From NCBI GenBank assembly GCA_037447655.1, contig JBBHKE010001138.1:1-53426 (forward strand): DNA of 53,426 nucleotides, in the 5' to 3' direction. Positions within the stretch are counted from its first letter, which is position 1, and each line of letters starts with the position of its first letter. This DNA is from Zygnema cylindricum (taxonomy: Eukaryota > Streptophyta > Zygnematophyceae > Zygnematales > Zygnemataceae). Of the stretch, positions 1 through 10,170 are shown piece after piece. A program made the position numbers and the translations under genes. The notes under the pieces are model-generated. The model was not told the DNA's origin. It searched no databases and worked only from the letters and a program-made list of their open reading frames with translations.

Positions 1-35
1 GGGGGAGGGAGGGAGGGAGGGAGGGAGGGAGGGAG
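1..35. repeat. (GGGA)n microsatellite
   Basis: The window opens inside a near-pure GGGA tetranucleotide run of about nine units. It is cut by the window edge, so its true length is unknown. Confidence 0.95.
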
Positions 36-623
36 TACAGCTCAACATTATCTAAGATAGCTTACGCCACCATTATCATTGTTGCTACTATTGTTTCCTT
101 TGACTCCGTAAATACCTTCAAACCATTTGCCCTCACTTATCAGCGGTACAAAATACACCAAGAACTCCTCGTGCGAAAATTGACCTTTGTTATTTGATCC
201 ACATTAATTTTCAGCAGAATAGAGTGTTCCAACATTTACTGAAATTCTGACCAATAACTCCACAAATGTACTGCTTTCGGTTTCTACCTCTTTCTATACA
301 GTGACTGATACCAACAGAAAACTTCCTGGTAATACTTGCCGTACCTACTACAAATAACCAGGAAAAGTATAATAAGTAACACTAAAAACACTAAGGAAGG
401 ACACAGCTATCCCAGTACACAACCATATACCGTATTGGTAACCTAAGGACACTGACGCTCGTGTCGTAAAAAAAAAGAACTGATTAACTAAGTCTGATTT
501 TCAGTATCCCAAAACTGACAATACTGTCCGTTCATGAGATTACTAGAGTTCCTTCCTGCAACAACATTTCTTTCATGTACAAATTTCCTATTGCATGAGT
601 TGGCCAAAAGCAAAAACATACCA
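36..623. other. Downstream flank of the glycosyltransferase gene, no gene seen
   Basis: A+T-rich sequence beyond the stop codon and AATAAA of the minus-strand gene. The short open frames on both strands lack splice signals or recognisable protein features. I see nothing else to annotate here. Confidence 0.5.
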
Positions 624-629
624 TTTATT
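624..629 (-). promoter_or_regulatory. Possible polyadenylation signal (AATAAA) of the glycosyltransferase gene
   Basis: AATAAA on the minus strand, about 32 nt after the TAA stop at 661-663. The position suits a 3' end signal. The sequence is A-rich, so chance occurrence is possible. Confidence 0.4.
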
Positions 630-660
630 TTCACTTCCTTTTCACAGTTATTTTCACAGT

Positions 661-900
661 TTACTGCTCCGGTATTGGAATCCAAAAGCCGTGAGCTTCC
701 AATTCTCGTTGCTTCCATTCTCCTCTATAAATGTATCCACAATGGGCCATAATTGTTGAAATGTATTTCTGGTGTGATTTTCGAGAATCATACATACCTA
801 AATTATGGTAGTTTTCTAGAGGTAACACTCGAAGCCGAAGAGCCGGAGGATTGTTTTCAACGTTTACCATGAATGGCTGTACAAAGGCTTGAAATTCAGC
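661..900 (-). CDS. Glycosyltransferase terminal exon
   Basis: Acceptor 'ttatttcttcag' followed by 79 codons (AEFQAFVQPFMV ... FWIPIPEQ) and TAA. It enters in phase 0, as the previous exon requires. It carries the end of the W-E-Q-x-x-F motif region and the C-terminal H-C-G ... H-G-F-W block. Confidence 0.75.
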   Translation of the reverse strand, partial: AEFQAFVQPFMVNVENNPPALRLRVLPLENYHNLGMYDSRKSHQKYISTIMAHCGYIYRGEWKQRELEAHGFWIPIPEQ

Positions 901-1997
901 CTGAAGAAATAAAGGAAAAGGAAAAGTAATATAGAGACAACCCGACCCGACAACAGCAAAAATGAATATTAAGCAAGACTTTTAGAAGCCGAACAACAAA
1001 ATATTTTAAGCAGCATAATATTGTGATAAACCGAGAGATTCAACATATTTCCCTACCTTCCTCTTTACCAAGGAAAAGAAAAACAAGAAAACTTACTTGT
1101 TCCCAACCTTTCTCTTCGAGTCTCACCACCATAGCTTTCAAAAAGTCCACCGTCGTTTCTGGAATAAACAAAACCAGAAAAAAAACAAATTCTCATTCAA
1201 TAAATAAAAAGTTTGAAACCAACACGATCTGCCTCCAAAATGTGAACTACTGTCAGTGAAGATATCATGAAAAACTCTCTTTACTTACAAATGAGGAAAC
1301 AAAAAAGACCTAACTAAAAAATATATAAGAACATATTAACTTTTGATGGTTAGTGAGACATTCAGCATTAAAACCATTGCAAATGGAAAAAAAATAATAA
1401 CTGTAGTGTTGTATATCGGGAAATTTCTTATCGCGATAAATTCGATCGAATAGTCAGAGGGCCCAATACATCGATCCAGGACCAACAAAATTTATCGCGA
1501 TATATTTGGTGGTAGTACAAAAATCATGTACAGAAAATTGTACGGAGGATTCGGCAGCAGGCCCCCCCCCTCCAAGGGGGGGGGCGTCGGCTGAGGCGGG
1601 AGGGGGGGGCGTATGGAGGTATCGCAATCGTTATCAGCCCGATAACTTATCGCGATACATCGTAAATTCATCGCGATATTTGCTTGCTCGATATACCGAA
1701 CCAATATATCTATTACCGGCATGTCAAAAAAAAATACATATCGAATATCGGCAAGAGGCCCTCGATACACAACACTAAATAACTGGGACCAGTGAAGGAT
1801 AAAAACCTTAGATAACTACCATTTCATTAAGAGGTTAAAGACATAAAAATTATGAGCTCAAGAACCTCACCTGAAGAACGAACAAACATAATTCCTGTAC
1901 TGAGGCATGGAGACATGGGAAAATAACCCAATCCACAAGGAAAGTCCTTCAACAATTTCGGAACCGTTCCATCATCAGTAATTGCGTCCGAGAGACC
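661..1997 (-). CDS. Nucleotide-diphospho-sugar transferase (PF03407-type), three 3' exons, 5' part not found
   Basis: Three minus-strand exons join in phase: 1997-1871, 1158-1097 and 900-661, giving 142 residues and a TAA stop. All introns are GT-AG with pyrimidine-rich acceptors. The protein contains GYFPMSPCLSTGIMFVRSS, then a helix ending GWEQAEFQAFV, then LRLRVLPLENYHNLG and a tail GFWIPIPEQ. This follows the C-terminal half of PF03407 nucleotide-diphospho-sugar transferases: the 'STG..FVRS..T..FL' strand, the 'W(D/E)Q..F' motif, and the last block where a His in a 'HN/HCG' segment precedes '..HG(L/F)W'. Members are Golgi type II membrane enzymes that add sugars from nucleotide donors. 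The DxD metal site and membrane anchor lie in the missing N-terminal half; the next 9 kb upstream is mostly transposons and no matching exon was recognised. Family call firm, substrate unknown. Confidence 0.75.
1097..1158 (-). CDS. Glycosyltransferase internal exon
   Basis: 62-nt exon between acceptor 'tgtttattccag' and donor 'gtaagt'. It completes a split Glu codon with the preceding exon and encodes TTVDFLKAMVVRLEEKGWEQ. Confidence 0.78.
1404..1777. mobile_element. hAT-type non-autonomous element (MITE), 374 bp, with intact 8-bp target duplication
   Basis: The ends are TAGTGTTGTATATCGGG on the left and, inverted, TAGTGTTGTGTATCGAGGG on the right. They are flanked by a perfect 8-bp direct repeat AATAACTG at 1396-1403 and 1778-1785. 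An 8-bp duplication and TAGTG-type ends are diagnostic of hAT transposons. The inside has repeated TATCGCGATA palindromes and a G/C-rich core near 1560-1615, but no transposase. It sits in the intron between two glycosyltransferase exons, so excision or insertion would be silent for the protein. Confidence 0.88.
1871..1997 (-). CDS. Glycosyltransferase exon with the STG..FVRS core motif
   Basis: Acceptor 'atttcattgcag' and donor 'gtgagg' bound 42 codons plus one base. The exon encodes GLSDAITDDGTVPKLLKDF and then CLSTGIMFVRSS. It is the most 5' exon I can support; its phase-0 start requires a further upstream exon that was not found. Confidence 0.75.
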
Positions 1998-2138
1998 CTG
2001 CAATGAAATTTTTTACAAAGCATTTTGCAAATTAGAGTGTACGAAAATTAGAATAAAAATTATTTCCAAAAAAAACGAAATTCCCAATTAGCGTAAATAA
2101 CGCTAATTGTTTCATTACGCTATCTATTTCATTACGCT

Positions 2139-2174
2139 AATAGCGATTCACGGTGTACATCGTGAATCGCTATT
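2139..2174. repeat. Palindromic pair of TIR ends
   Basis: Two 14-bp arms (AATAGCGATTCACG at 2139-2152 and its exact complement at 2161-2174) lie head to head around 8 bp. The same motif forms the ends of the 905-bp element at 28.2 kb and occurs near 41.2, 41.95 and 49.26 kb. This is probably a relic of two abutting element ends. Confidence 0.7.
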
Positions 2175-3092
2175 GGTGTTAACGCTACAAACGATACGCG
2201 GTCTAGTTGTACGTGCATTGTGAATTTGTGAGTTGTGACATGCACGCGTAGCGAACGTATTTTACAGAATCAAGACCAGCGTCACCCAAAGCCGGGAAAA
2301 TTTGAGAATGTGCTGGATTCTTTAATGCTTTTGTCGCTTTGTCTGCACACACGCTGTCCATGCGTGTTCAAATCCTGCTCATGTCGGATTTTAAATGCAT
2401 ATCATGATAATAGAAAGTTAGGGTACTTTCGCATGTGCTAAAGTTACAGTTATTTTATGTCGTTTTCCTCTGTAACTTAGAAAAAAACGAGAAAATCTGC
2501 AACCGTACCAAAAAAAACGAAATTAATACCGTACAAATTGCAACTTTAAATGTACTGTAGTTTGTCGTTTAGGTCGATGCAGTTTGCCGTCTAGCGAGTT
2601 TCGACCCATTTTCACGTCCTTCCAACTCATCTTCAAACTTGAAATCAAATCTCCTCGCGAGGTGATTTTAATTAAAGGTCAAGGATGCGAGCGAATAGGC
2701 AGACGTTGTAACACGTGCCGGAAGTTTTTTACTATTCCCGAGCGCGGAGTACCAAAAAAAAACCAAATGCACGTTTACAGCATGTACGAACCGTATTCCG
2801 TGCGTTGTTTTTCCGTACATGGGCCGTGGAGGGGTCATGACCAACGGACGCCATTTCGCAAAAGCTTGAAGGCGCCTCCTTCCTTCCCCTCATATCCTTC
2901 CTCAACGTTCTCTGTCGTAACACTCCTTTCTCAAACACACGTGCCTTCACATATACGGCGTAGGAAAAACATTGGGCACCTTTCGACAAGCGGGAAGGCG
3001 AAAAAGAAACCGCATTTCTGTGCAGCTGCCTTCCTGTCTGCATTTATTTATGGTATGCACACAGGCAGGGCTGTTGGCAGGCAGGTAATTAA
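2175..3092. other. Transposon-derived sequence, no gene
   Basis: Sequence with many GTAC/TACG words like the other repeat-rich parts of the window. The long open frame on the plus strand through 2584-3372 is sustained by the adjacent (AT)n run and has no recognisable domain. Confidence 0.4.
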
Positions 3093-3108
3093 TTGGCAGG
3101 CAGTTGGC

Positions 3109-3197
<89 letters not shown>

Positions 3198-3214
3198 AGC
3201 CAACTGCCTGCCAA
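3093..3214. repeat. (AT)n microsatellite inside a 16-bp perfect inverted repeat
   Basis: TTGGCAGGCAGTTGGC at 3093-3108 and its exact complement at 3199-3214 flank about 80 bp of alternating AT. Because (AT)n is self-complementary, the whole 122 bp can fold as one hairpin or cruciform. Confidence 0.9.
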
Positions 3215-4741
3215 GCTTTGTATCCGTTTTTGCAGGAATGGCGAAGAAAGGTGGTGGAAAGTACAAATACATGATACTGCAAAGAAGAGAGGGGGTGTTT
3301 TATGGAATAGCTGAGGAAGTACGACAGAGTGCTGAAAGTCTCCACGTCGACAATGTCCCAAAGATTGTATAGCGTGCGGTTTGACGTCTCAATTTGCAAG
3401 TGAGTTGAAGTTTCGCATAATTTTGTGTATCACATCACCTGTCACTGTTTCGTACACATCTACGTGAGTCACGTTTGTAAATTAACAAGTTTTTTTGCAT
3501 TTACATCCGAATGCTGTGAAAATTGTACGGAGAATATTCGCTAAAAAGCAAAGTAACAAGACTAAGTTTCGGTTACATGCGAAAGTACCCTTAGTCAACT
3601 GCATGAAAGGTGAACTTGATGTACAAACAAGACTGAACATGTCAGACACGACAAAAGAGAATCTGCTTGAAGGTCAACAAGCGTAATGCCTTGTCGCCAT
3701 GTAATCGGTACTTTAATCAAAAAAATTGGATTGTAGTGAAGATTCTTGGTACTACTATGAAGAGCGTCCCAATGTGCGAAAATGAAATCGGAACATTGAC
3801 ATGTGACGGTTGTAGACGTAGGTACGTACACCTTTGTGACGGTTGAGGACGATTGAAACTCTAAGACCTCCATAAGTCCTCAGAGTGGACAGCTTCCAAG
3901 AAGCCTCTAGGATAATCCTAACCCCTTTGTGTTTCAGAAAAAATAACTGCCACCCTGGCAGACAAAAACTTTGACCACGCGCACCTCGTGAAGGCAAGAC
4001 TCCACTAAGTCGATAGCAAAAAGAATCTATGAATTTGCTCCCCTGTAAGTTATAGAGGGTCAAAGTTGACCTTTTGTACATAAGCTCTCTGGGAGAGAGG
4101 TTCCTATCTCCTAATTTTTCTAAGTCTTATCTCTGACTCTATCTACTGATGTACGGAACCAATCAGATTACATTTTCGTACAAAAAAGTACAGCTGCCGG
4201 TGTACTTTATGTACGGACATTGTACGACATGGCCTAAATGTCGACACATGTCATATCCGGATTCGGTGCCATAATCTCCGGGATTCCACGATCCAATGTA
4301 ATTTTGCCACGCGTCATCCAATGTGGCGATGACCACAAACCGCCGAAATCTTCTTTCGCGATCTCGGCGCTAATTCCGTCCGTCCGATTTGAATCTAATT
4401 TAATCGTAGCCGTAATAAATACATGCGCGGTATTCGTTTCACTTACGAAATAAATGCGCGGTATTGATTTCGTGCATGTAGCGTATTCCGTACTTATACA
4501 TTACCGAATCTATGTATACCGTAAACAGTTACAGTTAAATGATTTAACCTACGTTTTAATGTTTAACTACAGTTTCGCGTCGGTCAATTGTTGCTGAATT
4601 GTATTGAATGTACCTCGGTGTACTTGTTTCGTTTGTAGACGTCCTTTGATTGGTAGTGCTAAGTGCGCATTAAATGTACGGTTTGGTTTGGCTTTGTTAC
4701 GTTGCGCTGTGAAGAATATATTTGACATTTTTATCAATGAG
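3215..4741. repeat. Dispersed repeat with TGTGACGGTTGTAGACG motifs
   Basis: The stretch near 3690-3860 is homologous to 35425-35620. Both read 'tagtgaagatt...gtactact' and then reach 'tgtgacggttgtagacg'. The motif recurs at 4857-4910 and, inverted, at 34140-34190 and 50013-50033. Multiple sub-terminal copies of a short motif are typical of DNA transposons. No open frame is convincing. Confidence 0.55.
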
Positions 4742-5522
4742 TTAGGGTATGTCCCCATGTACTTGTAACTTAGCGAACTTACTTTGTGTTTTACCGCGGA
4801 TCCGGCGGACCCGCTTTTCAAGTGTCTCTATGTGTAAGAACGTATCGTAAGTTACGTTTGTGACGATTGTATACGTCGACAATACTTGTGACGGTTGTCA
4901 ACGTCTACAATCTGTGTTGTCAGACGTTATTTTATGGAACTGCTTGTGTGACGTCGCATGTCTTACCGTGACATTGTAGACGTACCGCCTTCCAACCTGT
5001 ACCGTTTCACTGTTGAAGAAGTTGCGCTTTGCCTTTGCGTCTCCTGTCCGCTCGACGTGAAATGGCATCAGAATTTCGAGACCCCTGCAAAAAAAAAATC
5101 CGTACTGGACGAAAACGGACAAAACCAAACAAATTGTGTAATTTTCTTTGTCGTATTAAATGCAAACGGACAAAACATAGCGACTTCCGTACTTTCCTTT
5201 GTCTTTGAAAATCGTGTGAAATACTTCGAAAATTACGGCACGTGCGAATATGTGTTCCTATTTGTTTACATAAAATCCCTAGTTTTAAAACACATCGCGC
5301 ATGTGTTTTAAAGATAAGGTTGAAGATGACGTTTTTTGTCGTCGAAGTGGGTCGAAAAACACAAGACGACAAATTTTCGTACATCCTAAGTTCGAGGGTG
5401 ACGCAAATTGTACTCTACAAATTTGCGATTCCTTCGTACGGTTGGAACTTAGGCAGTACGGCGCTAAGTTTTACAGGAAAACGACAGAAAAAAACCCTTA
5501 TGCACATGGGGACACACCCTTA
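4742..5522. mobile_element. TIR DNA element, about 781 bp
   Basis: Left end TTAGGGTATGTCCCCATGTA and right end (inverted) TAAGGGTGTGTCCCCATGTG match at 17 of 20 positions. No clear target duplication is visible. Several short frames inside lack domains, so it is probably non-autonomous. It directly precedes a second element with related ends. Confidence 0.65.
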
Positions 5523-5553
5523 GCGTTGGTCCGCTTTGGAGTGTATCAATGAG

Positions 5554-6225
5554 TTAGGGTATGGTTACATCAGACGAAAAGTGAGGTTTAATACACAATT
5601 TTGTACTTGCCCGTACCATACCGTACTATATTTTCGTGAGTTTCTTGAAAGCAACATTAAAAAAAATAAGATTGCGATTCTCCAAGTATTCGGGAGAAGA
5701 CGTCGACCGTCCGATTACATTTTGGTCTTCATCTGCAAAGCAATCGCTCCATACGCCTATGTATTGGTGAACCGACCTCGCGGAGGTGGGTTCACCAATA
5801 CAGAACCAGTCAATTCGCTACACGTGGACGATACACACGTGCGTCGATGAAAAATGAAATTTTTTACATGCCCCCAAAGTCACGTGCCTTCGGATAAGGT
5901 GACCGTAAAATCTTTGCCAAAAAGAAATACGGTTGTTTCCTGAAAGTCAGCATAGTGAAAGAGATCTTTGAGGTACATTGGCGCGGTACACTTGCGAAGT
6001 ACACGTACGTCTTATGCAAGTACGGATTTCCATACGAAAATGGTCGATTTCCAAATCTTTGACGATTTTAAAGATTTGATCGTCGACTTACGTGGAGCCA
6101 CTCGAATCAGAACACGTATGTAAATACTTATTTGCAGACGTTACGCGATGTAACTGAGGCCTCTGTAATACAGAAATTTTGCTGTCCGTACTATTACAAA
6201 GACCTCCTGATGTAACCAACCCTTA
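5554..6225. mobile_element. TIR DNA element, about 672 bp, next to the previous one
   Basis: Left end TTAGGGTATGGTTACATCAG pairs with the inverted right end TAAGGGTTGGTTACATCAG (one substitution and one 1-bp gap). It shares the TTAGGGTATG start with the element at 4742 but differs further in. The sequence before it (tatcaatgag) also precedes the 4742 element. No transposase frame was recognised. Confidence 0.6.
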
Positions 6226-6690
6226 GACTGTTAGAGGAGTTTAACAGTGTAGAGGAGATTATTATGAAGGAATTGTTTATCTTCTTTCATATGATTAAGA
6301 GTTCAGAGAAGTTTTGACAGTGAGACGAAATTACGTAAAAGTCCTTTGTGGAATATATTGGTTTCCTTGGGGTTATCATTCTCTAGTGTGTGTTTTATTT
6401 TTATGTTTCCGCTTGCACTTGCATTCAGTTTTTGTTTTACGATCCATCAAGGCACAAGTAAATTGGTCAAACGTCAAACAAAGTCTTCCAAAAACTGGTG
6501 TGGCGTGCAGCCACACACCAACTACCGTCTCGAAGCACGAAGATAACCGGGCATGCAATTGAGGTGGAAGGTAGCGCACATAAGAGTTTGTGAAATTCAC
6601 CGATGGTTGGTTATACTTTCTACTTTGCTGCTTTTCATATTTTATTTGTTGATATGAAAAAGGTGGGACCTGATTTTGAGTGTTGTACGG

Positions 6691-7205
6691 CACTACACCG
6701 CGAATCGTAATTAGAGTAATGAAAAAATTAGAGTACAAAAACAATAAAAAACAATTAAAGTAATTAACGATAATTTATGTGATAGAGCTTTTTCAACTAT
6801 GAAGTTTACCCTAATTTATTTAAGTACTCTAACTTGGCACGCTAATATCCTCTACTGTAAATAAGGTATTCGTACAAAATTTGGCAAAACGTACAGTTTA
6901 TCGTCACTATGACGTTTGTACTACGCGGTCGGTTTGTTAAAACGCAGTTACATGATAACGGCCTGTATTAAATCATTATTTGTACTTTTTTACTTAATAA
7001 AGTACAATTTTGCACGGTAGGAGGTCGTTGGTACTCCACACTAGTTAAAGCGAACCTACATTAGAATTAAAAACGCTAATTAAACTCTACCTTAAATAGA
7101 ATAATGAAAAAATTAGAATCATTTACTCTATTTCACGTGATAGAGTCGAAATTTCGAGCGACCGAATTAGAGTAATTTACTCTAATTACGATTCGCGGTG
7201 TAGTG
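6691..7205. mobile_element. CACTA-ended non-autonomous element, 515 bp
   Basis: Terminal repeats of 29 bp match perfectly; they begin CACTACACCGCGAATCGTAA and end in TAGTG at 7205. CACTA ends are the signature of the CMC/En-Spm superfamily, but the expected 3-bp duplication is not evident (CGG left, CAC right). Inside are repeated 'attagagtaa' sub-terminal words and no transposase. Related ends occur at 39.01-39.69 and 43.60-44.29 kb. Confidence 0.7.
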
Positions 7206-7343
7206 CACGAGTCGAGAAAATAGCCCCGTGAAATGGATATAGGCCATCCTCCACTCTAAAGACGACCTAGGCTAGAATAAGGATGTCGTTAACAATGAAA
7301 CAAAATGTGATGGTAGGCGCCACCAAAGCACTAACCAATACGA

Positions 7344-7835
7344 CTAATTTGAGACGTTAGCTTGTAGACGGATTAATAGTCCTTCGCGCCGATCAAAAAT
7401 CCCATGTCCAACTAGATCGTGTAACACGCTAAAAAGTTGGTCATCAAAGTCTTCAAAAAATTGTTGGTGATAAAATTTGAGCGAGATAATGAGGACGTTG
7501 AGCAAAACAACGTGGCAAGATTCCAAACGCGGAAGGCCTTCATAGTGCGAATGGTCCTCCAAGATCGAAACACCAATAACGCCGTTCACATGTGAAGGTG
7601 CTCCTAGGGAGTACCCTAAAGCTTTGATTCCCTCTTTTGTAAACGCGACACGAAAACCTATAAGGAGGGGCAGGTTAGAAGGCAAGCCTTGTAGGCACCA
7701 AGCTACACACTTAATTGGTTTAACTAACAAAATAATTGCACGAAATTGCCTTTGAAAGATGATGCGAGGCAATGACCCACAAGATGGGTTGCATCCGCGA
7801 TAAAAAGCAAATCGTAGTATCTCGAAGAAGTTCAC
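7344..7835 (-). pseudogene. LINE reverse transcriptase fragment (downstream of the polymerase fingers/palm)
   Basis: An open minus-strand frame of 163 codons reads KCVAWCLQGLPSNLPLLIGF, then EGIKALGYSLGAPSHVNGV, then LPRLESCHVVLLNVLI. This follows the region just after the catalytic palm in plant/algal non-LTR retroelement proteins ('K..W.P.GLP......GF....G...LG.PLG', then 'LP.L...Q.A...L'). No YADD box is present, so only a connector piece remains. It lies downstream of a 3' LINE end in the same orientation, so the two come from different insertions or a rearrangement. Confidence 0.55.
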
Positions 7836-8130
7836 AAACCATCCAAAATGGACATTCTATTCAAAAGTAAAGGGATCAGTTCAAAATTTGGAAATGTAGC
7901 AAGCGCAAAGCTTCAAAAGTTGCTTCTAATGACTAGCTGGACGAATGATTAACGACTTGAGCTTCTCAAAACACTTCACCAAACCTGCGAAGTAACTTTT
8001 TGCAGTTTAATCGCGGAGCTTGGCGATGCGACGTGATAAGGGGGGAGGGGACACTGAATGACCAACGACCCAAGTATTGTACTATTGTTGTACCCCCCAT
8101 CAAAAGTATCACGCAGGATAAATTTAAAAG
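7836..8130. other. Probable 3' UTR of the adjacent LINE, no gene
   Basis: Minus-strand sequence following the conserved GATGG...CCATC hairpin of the LINE at 8131-9045. It is A+T-rich without coding signals. Confidence 0.4.
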
Positions 8131-9045
8131 CACGATGGTAAACCATCTAAGTCCGGGGGTACAAAAGAGGTGGCATAGCCGAAATTGAAAAACTACCAGC
8201 AGGGAATAAAATAAAAGCACAACAAAAACAAAAAGAAAACAACAACAATGGGAAAATAAAAGCACCCAAACTCAAAATGAAAAGCACGACAATTGACAAA
8301 GCCAGAACTACAACCCAAACCCCAACCCAATTAAATAACTACGAAAAGCAACCCCGTAAGTCCCCCCATCACGGGGGAGCACGTTGAGGGAGTTCCGGAA
8401 CCCGGCGACGATCCATAGCCGCAAAAGCCGATCGGAGGAGAATAGAAGCTTGCACTCGTTGTAAAGCCACAGATAAGCATTGACGATAAAAAGAAGTAAG
8501 GACCGAAGGAGGAGGGCTCCCTGGTCCTCGACGCTCGAAAGCACGTCGAGTGCAAGTACGGAGAAACTCGTCCATTGCAACACCCAGACAACCAAAGATC
8601 TCGACCGCCATCGAAATAATGTCATCCATAGGGTCCCGGTGGGCATAATCACGCTCCTTCGCCTTAGCGGCATCACGAGCTGCCACCCCAACATGTCGAG
8701 CCGCCTGACCAACAACTGTAGCTGAAGTAGGGTTCGCCAAAACAATATCACCGAAGATGCGACGGCACCATCAAGCAGAACAACATCGATCCGACGCTTG
8801 GGAATAATATGAGAAACTTCCTGACGCGCAGAAAAGCCCCCCTCTGAAGCGATAGTCGCAACGGCATCGCGAATACTGTCGTGCGTCTGGATCAAATCTC
8901 CCCCGTGGGAGCAACGAAGAAAATGGACACCATCGGCCCCCAAGACGCGACCACATGCACAAACAAGAGAGCCAAGTAAAGGAGGATGGGGGAGGCCAAG
9001 GCGAAACCGGAGGGTGGTGGTGAATTGAGCCGGTGAGAATCAAAG
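8131..9045 (-). pseudogene. LINE (non-LTR retrotransposon) 3' end with frameshifts
   Basis: Read on the minus strand across frame changes: LRFRLGLPHPPLLG, a Cys/His-rich CACGRV...HFLRC, RDAVATIASEGG, DVVLLDG, IVLANPTSATVVGQAARHV, KERDYAHRDP, VEIFGCLGVAMDEFLRTC and SVALQRVQASILLR. This order is that of the C-terminal tail of plant/algal LINE reverse transcriptase proteins, distal to the polymerase. Frame changes near 8.74 kb and at the C-terminus show decay. After the coding remnant comes the 3' hairpin (8134-8147) shared with the copies at 29.6, 35.4 and 51.75 kb. Confidence 0.7.
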
Positions 9046-9869
9046 AGTGGACAAAATCGGTGTAGCGAAAAGCCATGACCCAGAACCAGGTCCGTATCAC
9101 TAAGCTAAGATCTCATGCGAACCGCTTGCTCTCCCTCAACGTGACAACACGGATACCCGACATGGAATCAGGAAAAGCAGGCGCTAAGCCGCTACCTCAT
9201 AGTGTCGTTGTGACGCTACCTCATAGGTAACATCGTGAATTAATAAGGTCAATGGGAGTCAAAGAGCAACTTGGACAAACTTGTGAAACCGATGGGGCCA
9301 AGAAAATGGGGAAAAAAAACAGGATAAATTTTTTAATAGGTAAGTGATATGCAACAATAATGTGCAAATTGTTGGAGCCCACATCCAACATTCATACAGA
9401 CCATTTTGCCAATACACAGTTGAACGTTTTTGAGCTTGCAACGACTGTAATGACAAATTCCATTGAAAATGTACCAAAAAATGAACACAAAACTTCTCAC
9501 ATCTGTAGTGATAAATTCCATACAAAATGAAGAGAAGAACGTTTACTAGAATAGCAGTACCAAATGCAATCCCATATTCTCGTTCTTATGTAGGAACTAC
9601 TTTGGCAGCTCCTATTGGAGCTACCAAACATAACGACTTTTCACCACTCAAATTAGGTCTTAAAACGATGAAAATTCATTGCTCGGCCACACTAACAATG
9701 GACTTGTGCAATGAATGCAATACGACAAAAACTTATCAAAATTAGCATCTAAATAAACGTAGGCCAAAAAAACAAGAAAATTATTCATACAACAAAATAT
9801 GTGACACATTACGGACAATAACAGGAAAAAATGAAAATTAACTTCCTCAAAATACAGTTTGTATCGCAT
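9046..9869. other. Intergenic, no gene recognised
   Basis: A+T-rich sequence. A short tandem echo is visible on the minus strand around 9455-9525 (two 'tggaattt.tca.tacag' segments). No exon with matching splice sites was found, although missing 5' glycosyltransferase exons could lie here. Confidence 0.4.
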
Positions 9870-10170
9870 GAGAGGGAGAGGGAGAGGGAGAGGGAGAGGG
9901 AGGGGGAGGGGGAGGGGGAGGGGGAGGGGGAGGGGGAGGGGGAGGGGGAGGGGAGGGGGAGGGGGAGGGGGAGGGGGAAAGGGAGAGGGAGAGGGAGGGC
10001 TAGAGGATAAGGGGAGAGGTAAATGGAGAAGGATTGGGAGCAGAAGAAAGCGATTGGGAGATGGAGAAGGGTAGGGAAATGAAGCAACATAGGGAGGAGA
10101 AAAAAAGGGAGAGGAAGAGTGAGAGGGAGAGGCAGAGGGAAAAAGAAGTCGGAGAAGAGATATGGAGCGG
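9870..10170. repeat. (GGGGGA)n / (GGGAGA)n purine tract
   Basis: The plus strand is almost purely purine: GGGAGA units, then about 90 bp of GGGGGA units, then irregular GA-rich sequence. It lies between the two genes. Confidence 0.95.

Noticed and set aside
2584-3372. 262-codon plus-strand frame
   Set aside because: Runs through (AT)n as Tyr-Ile repeats and has no domain or splice support; surroundings are repeat-derived.
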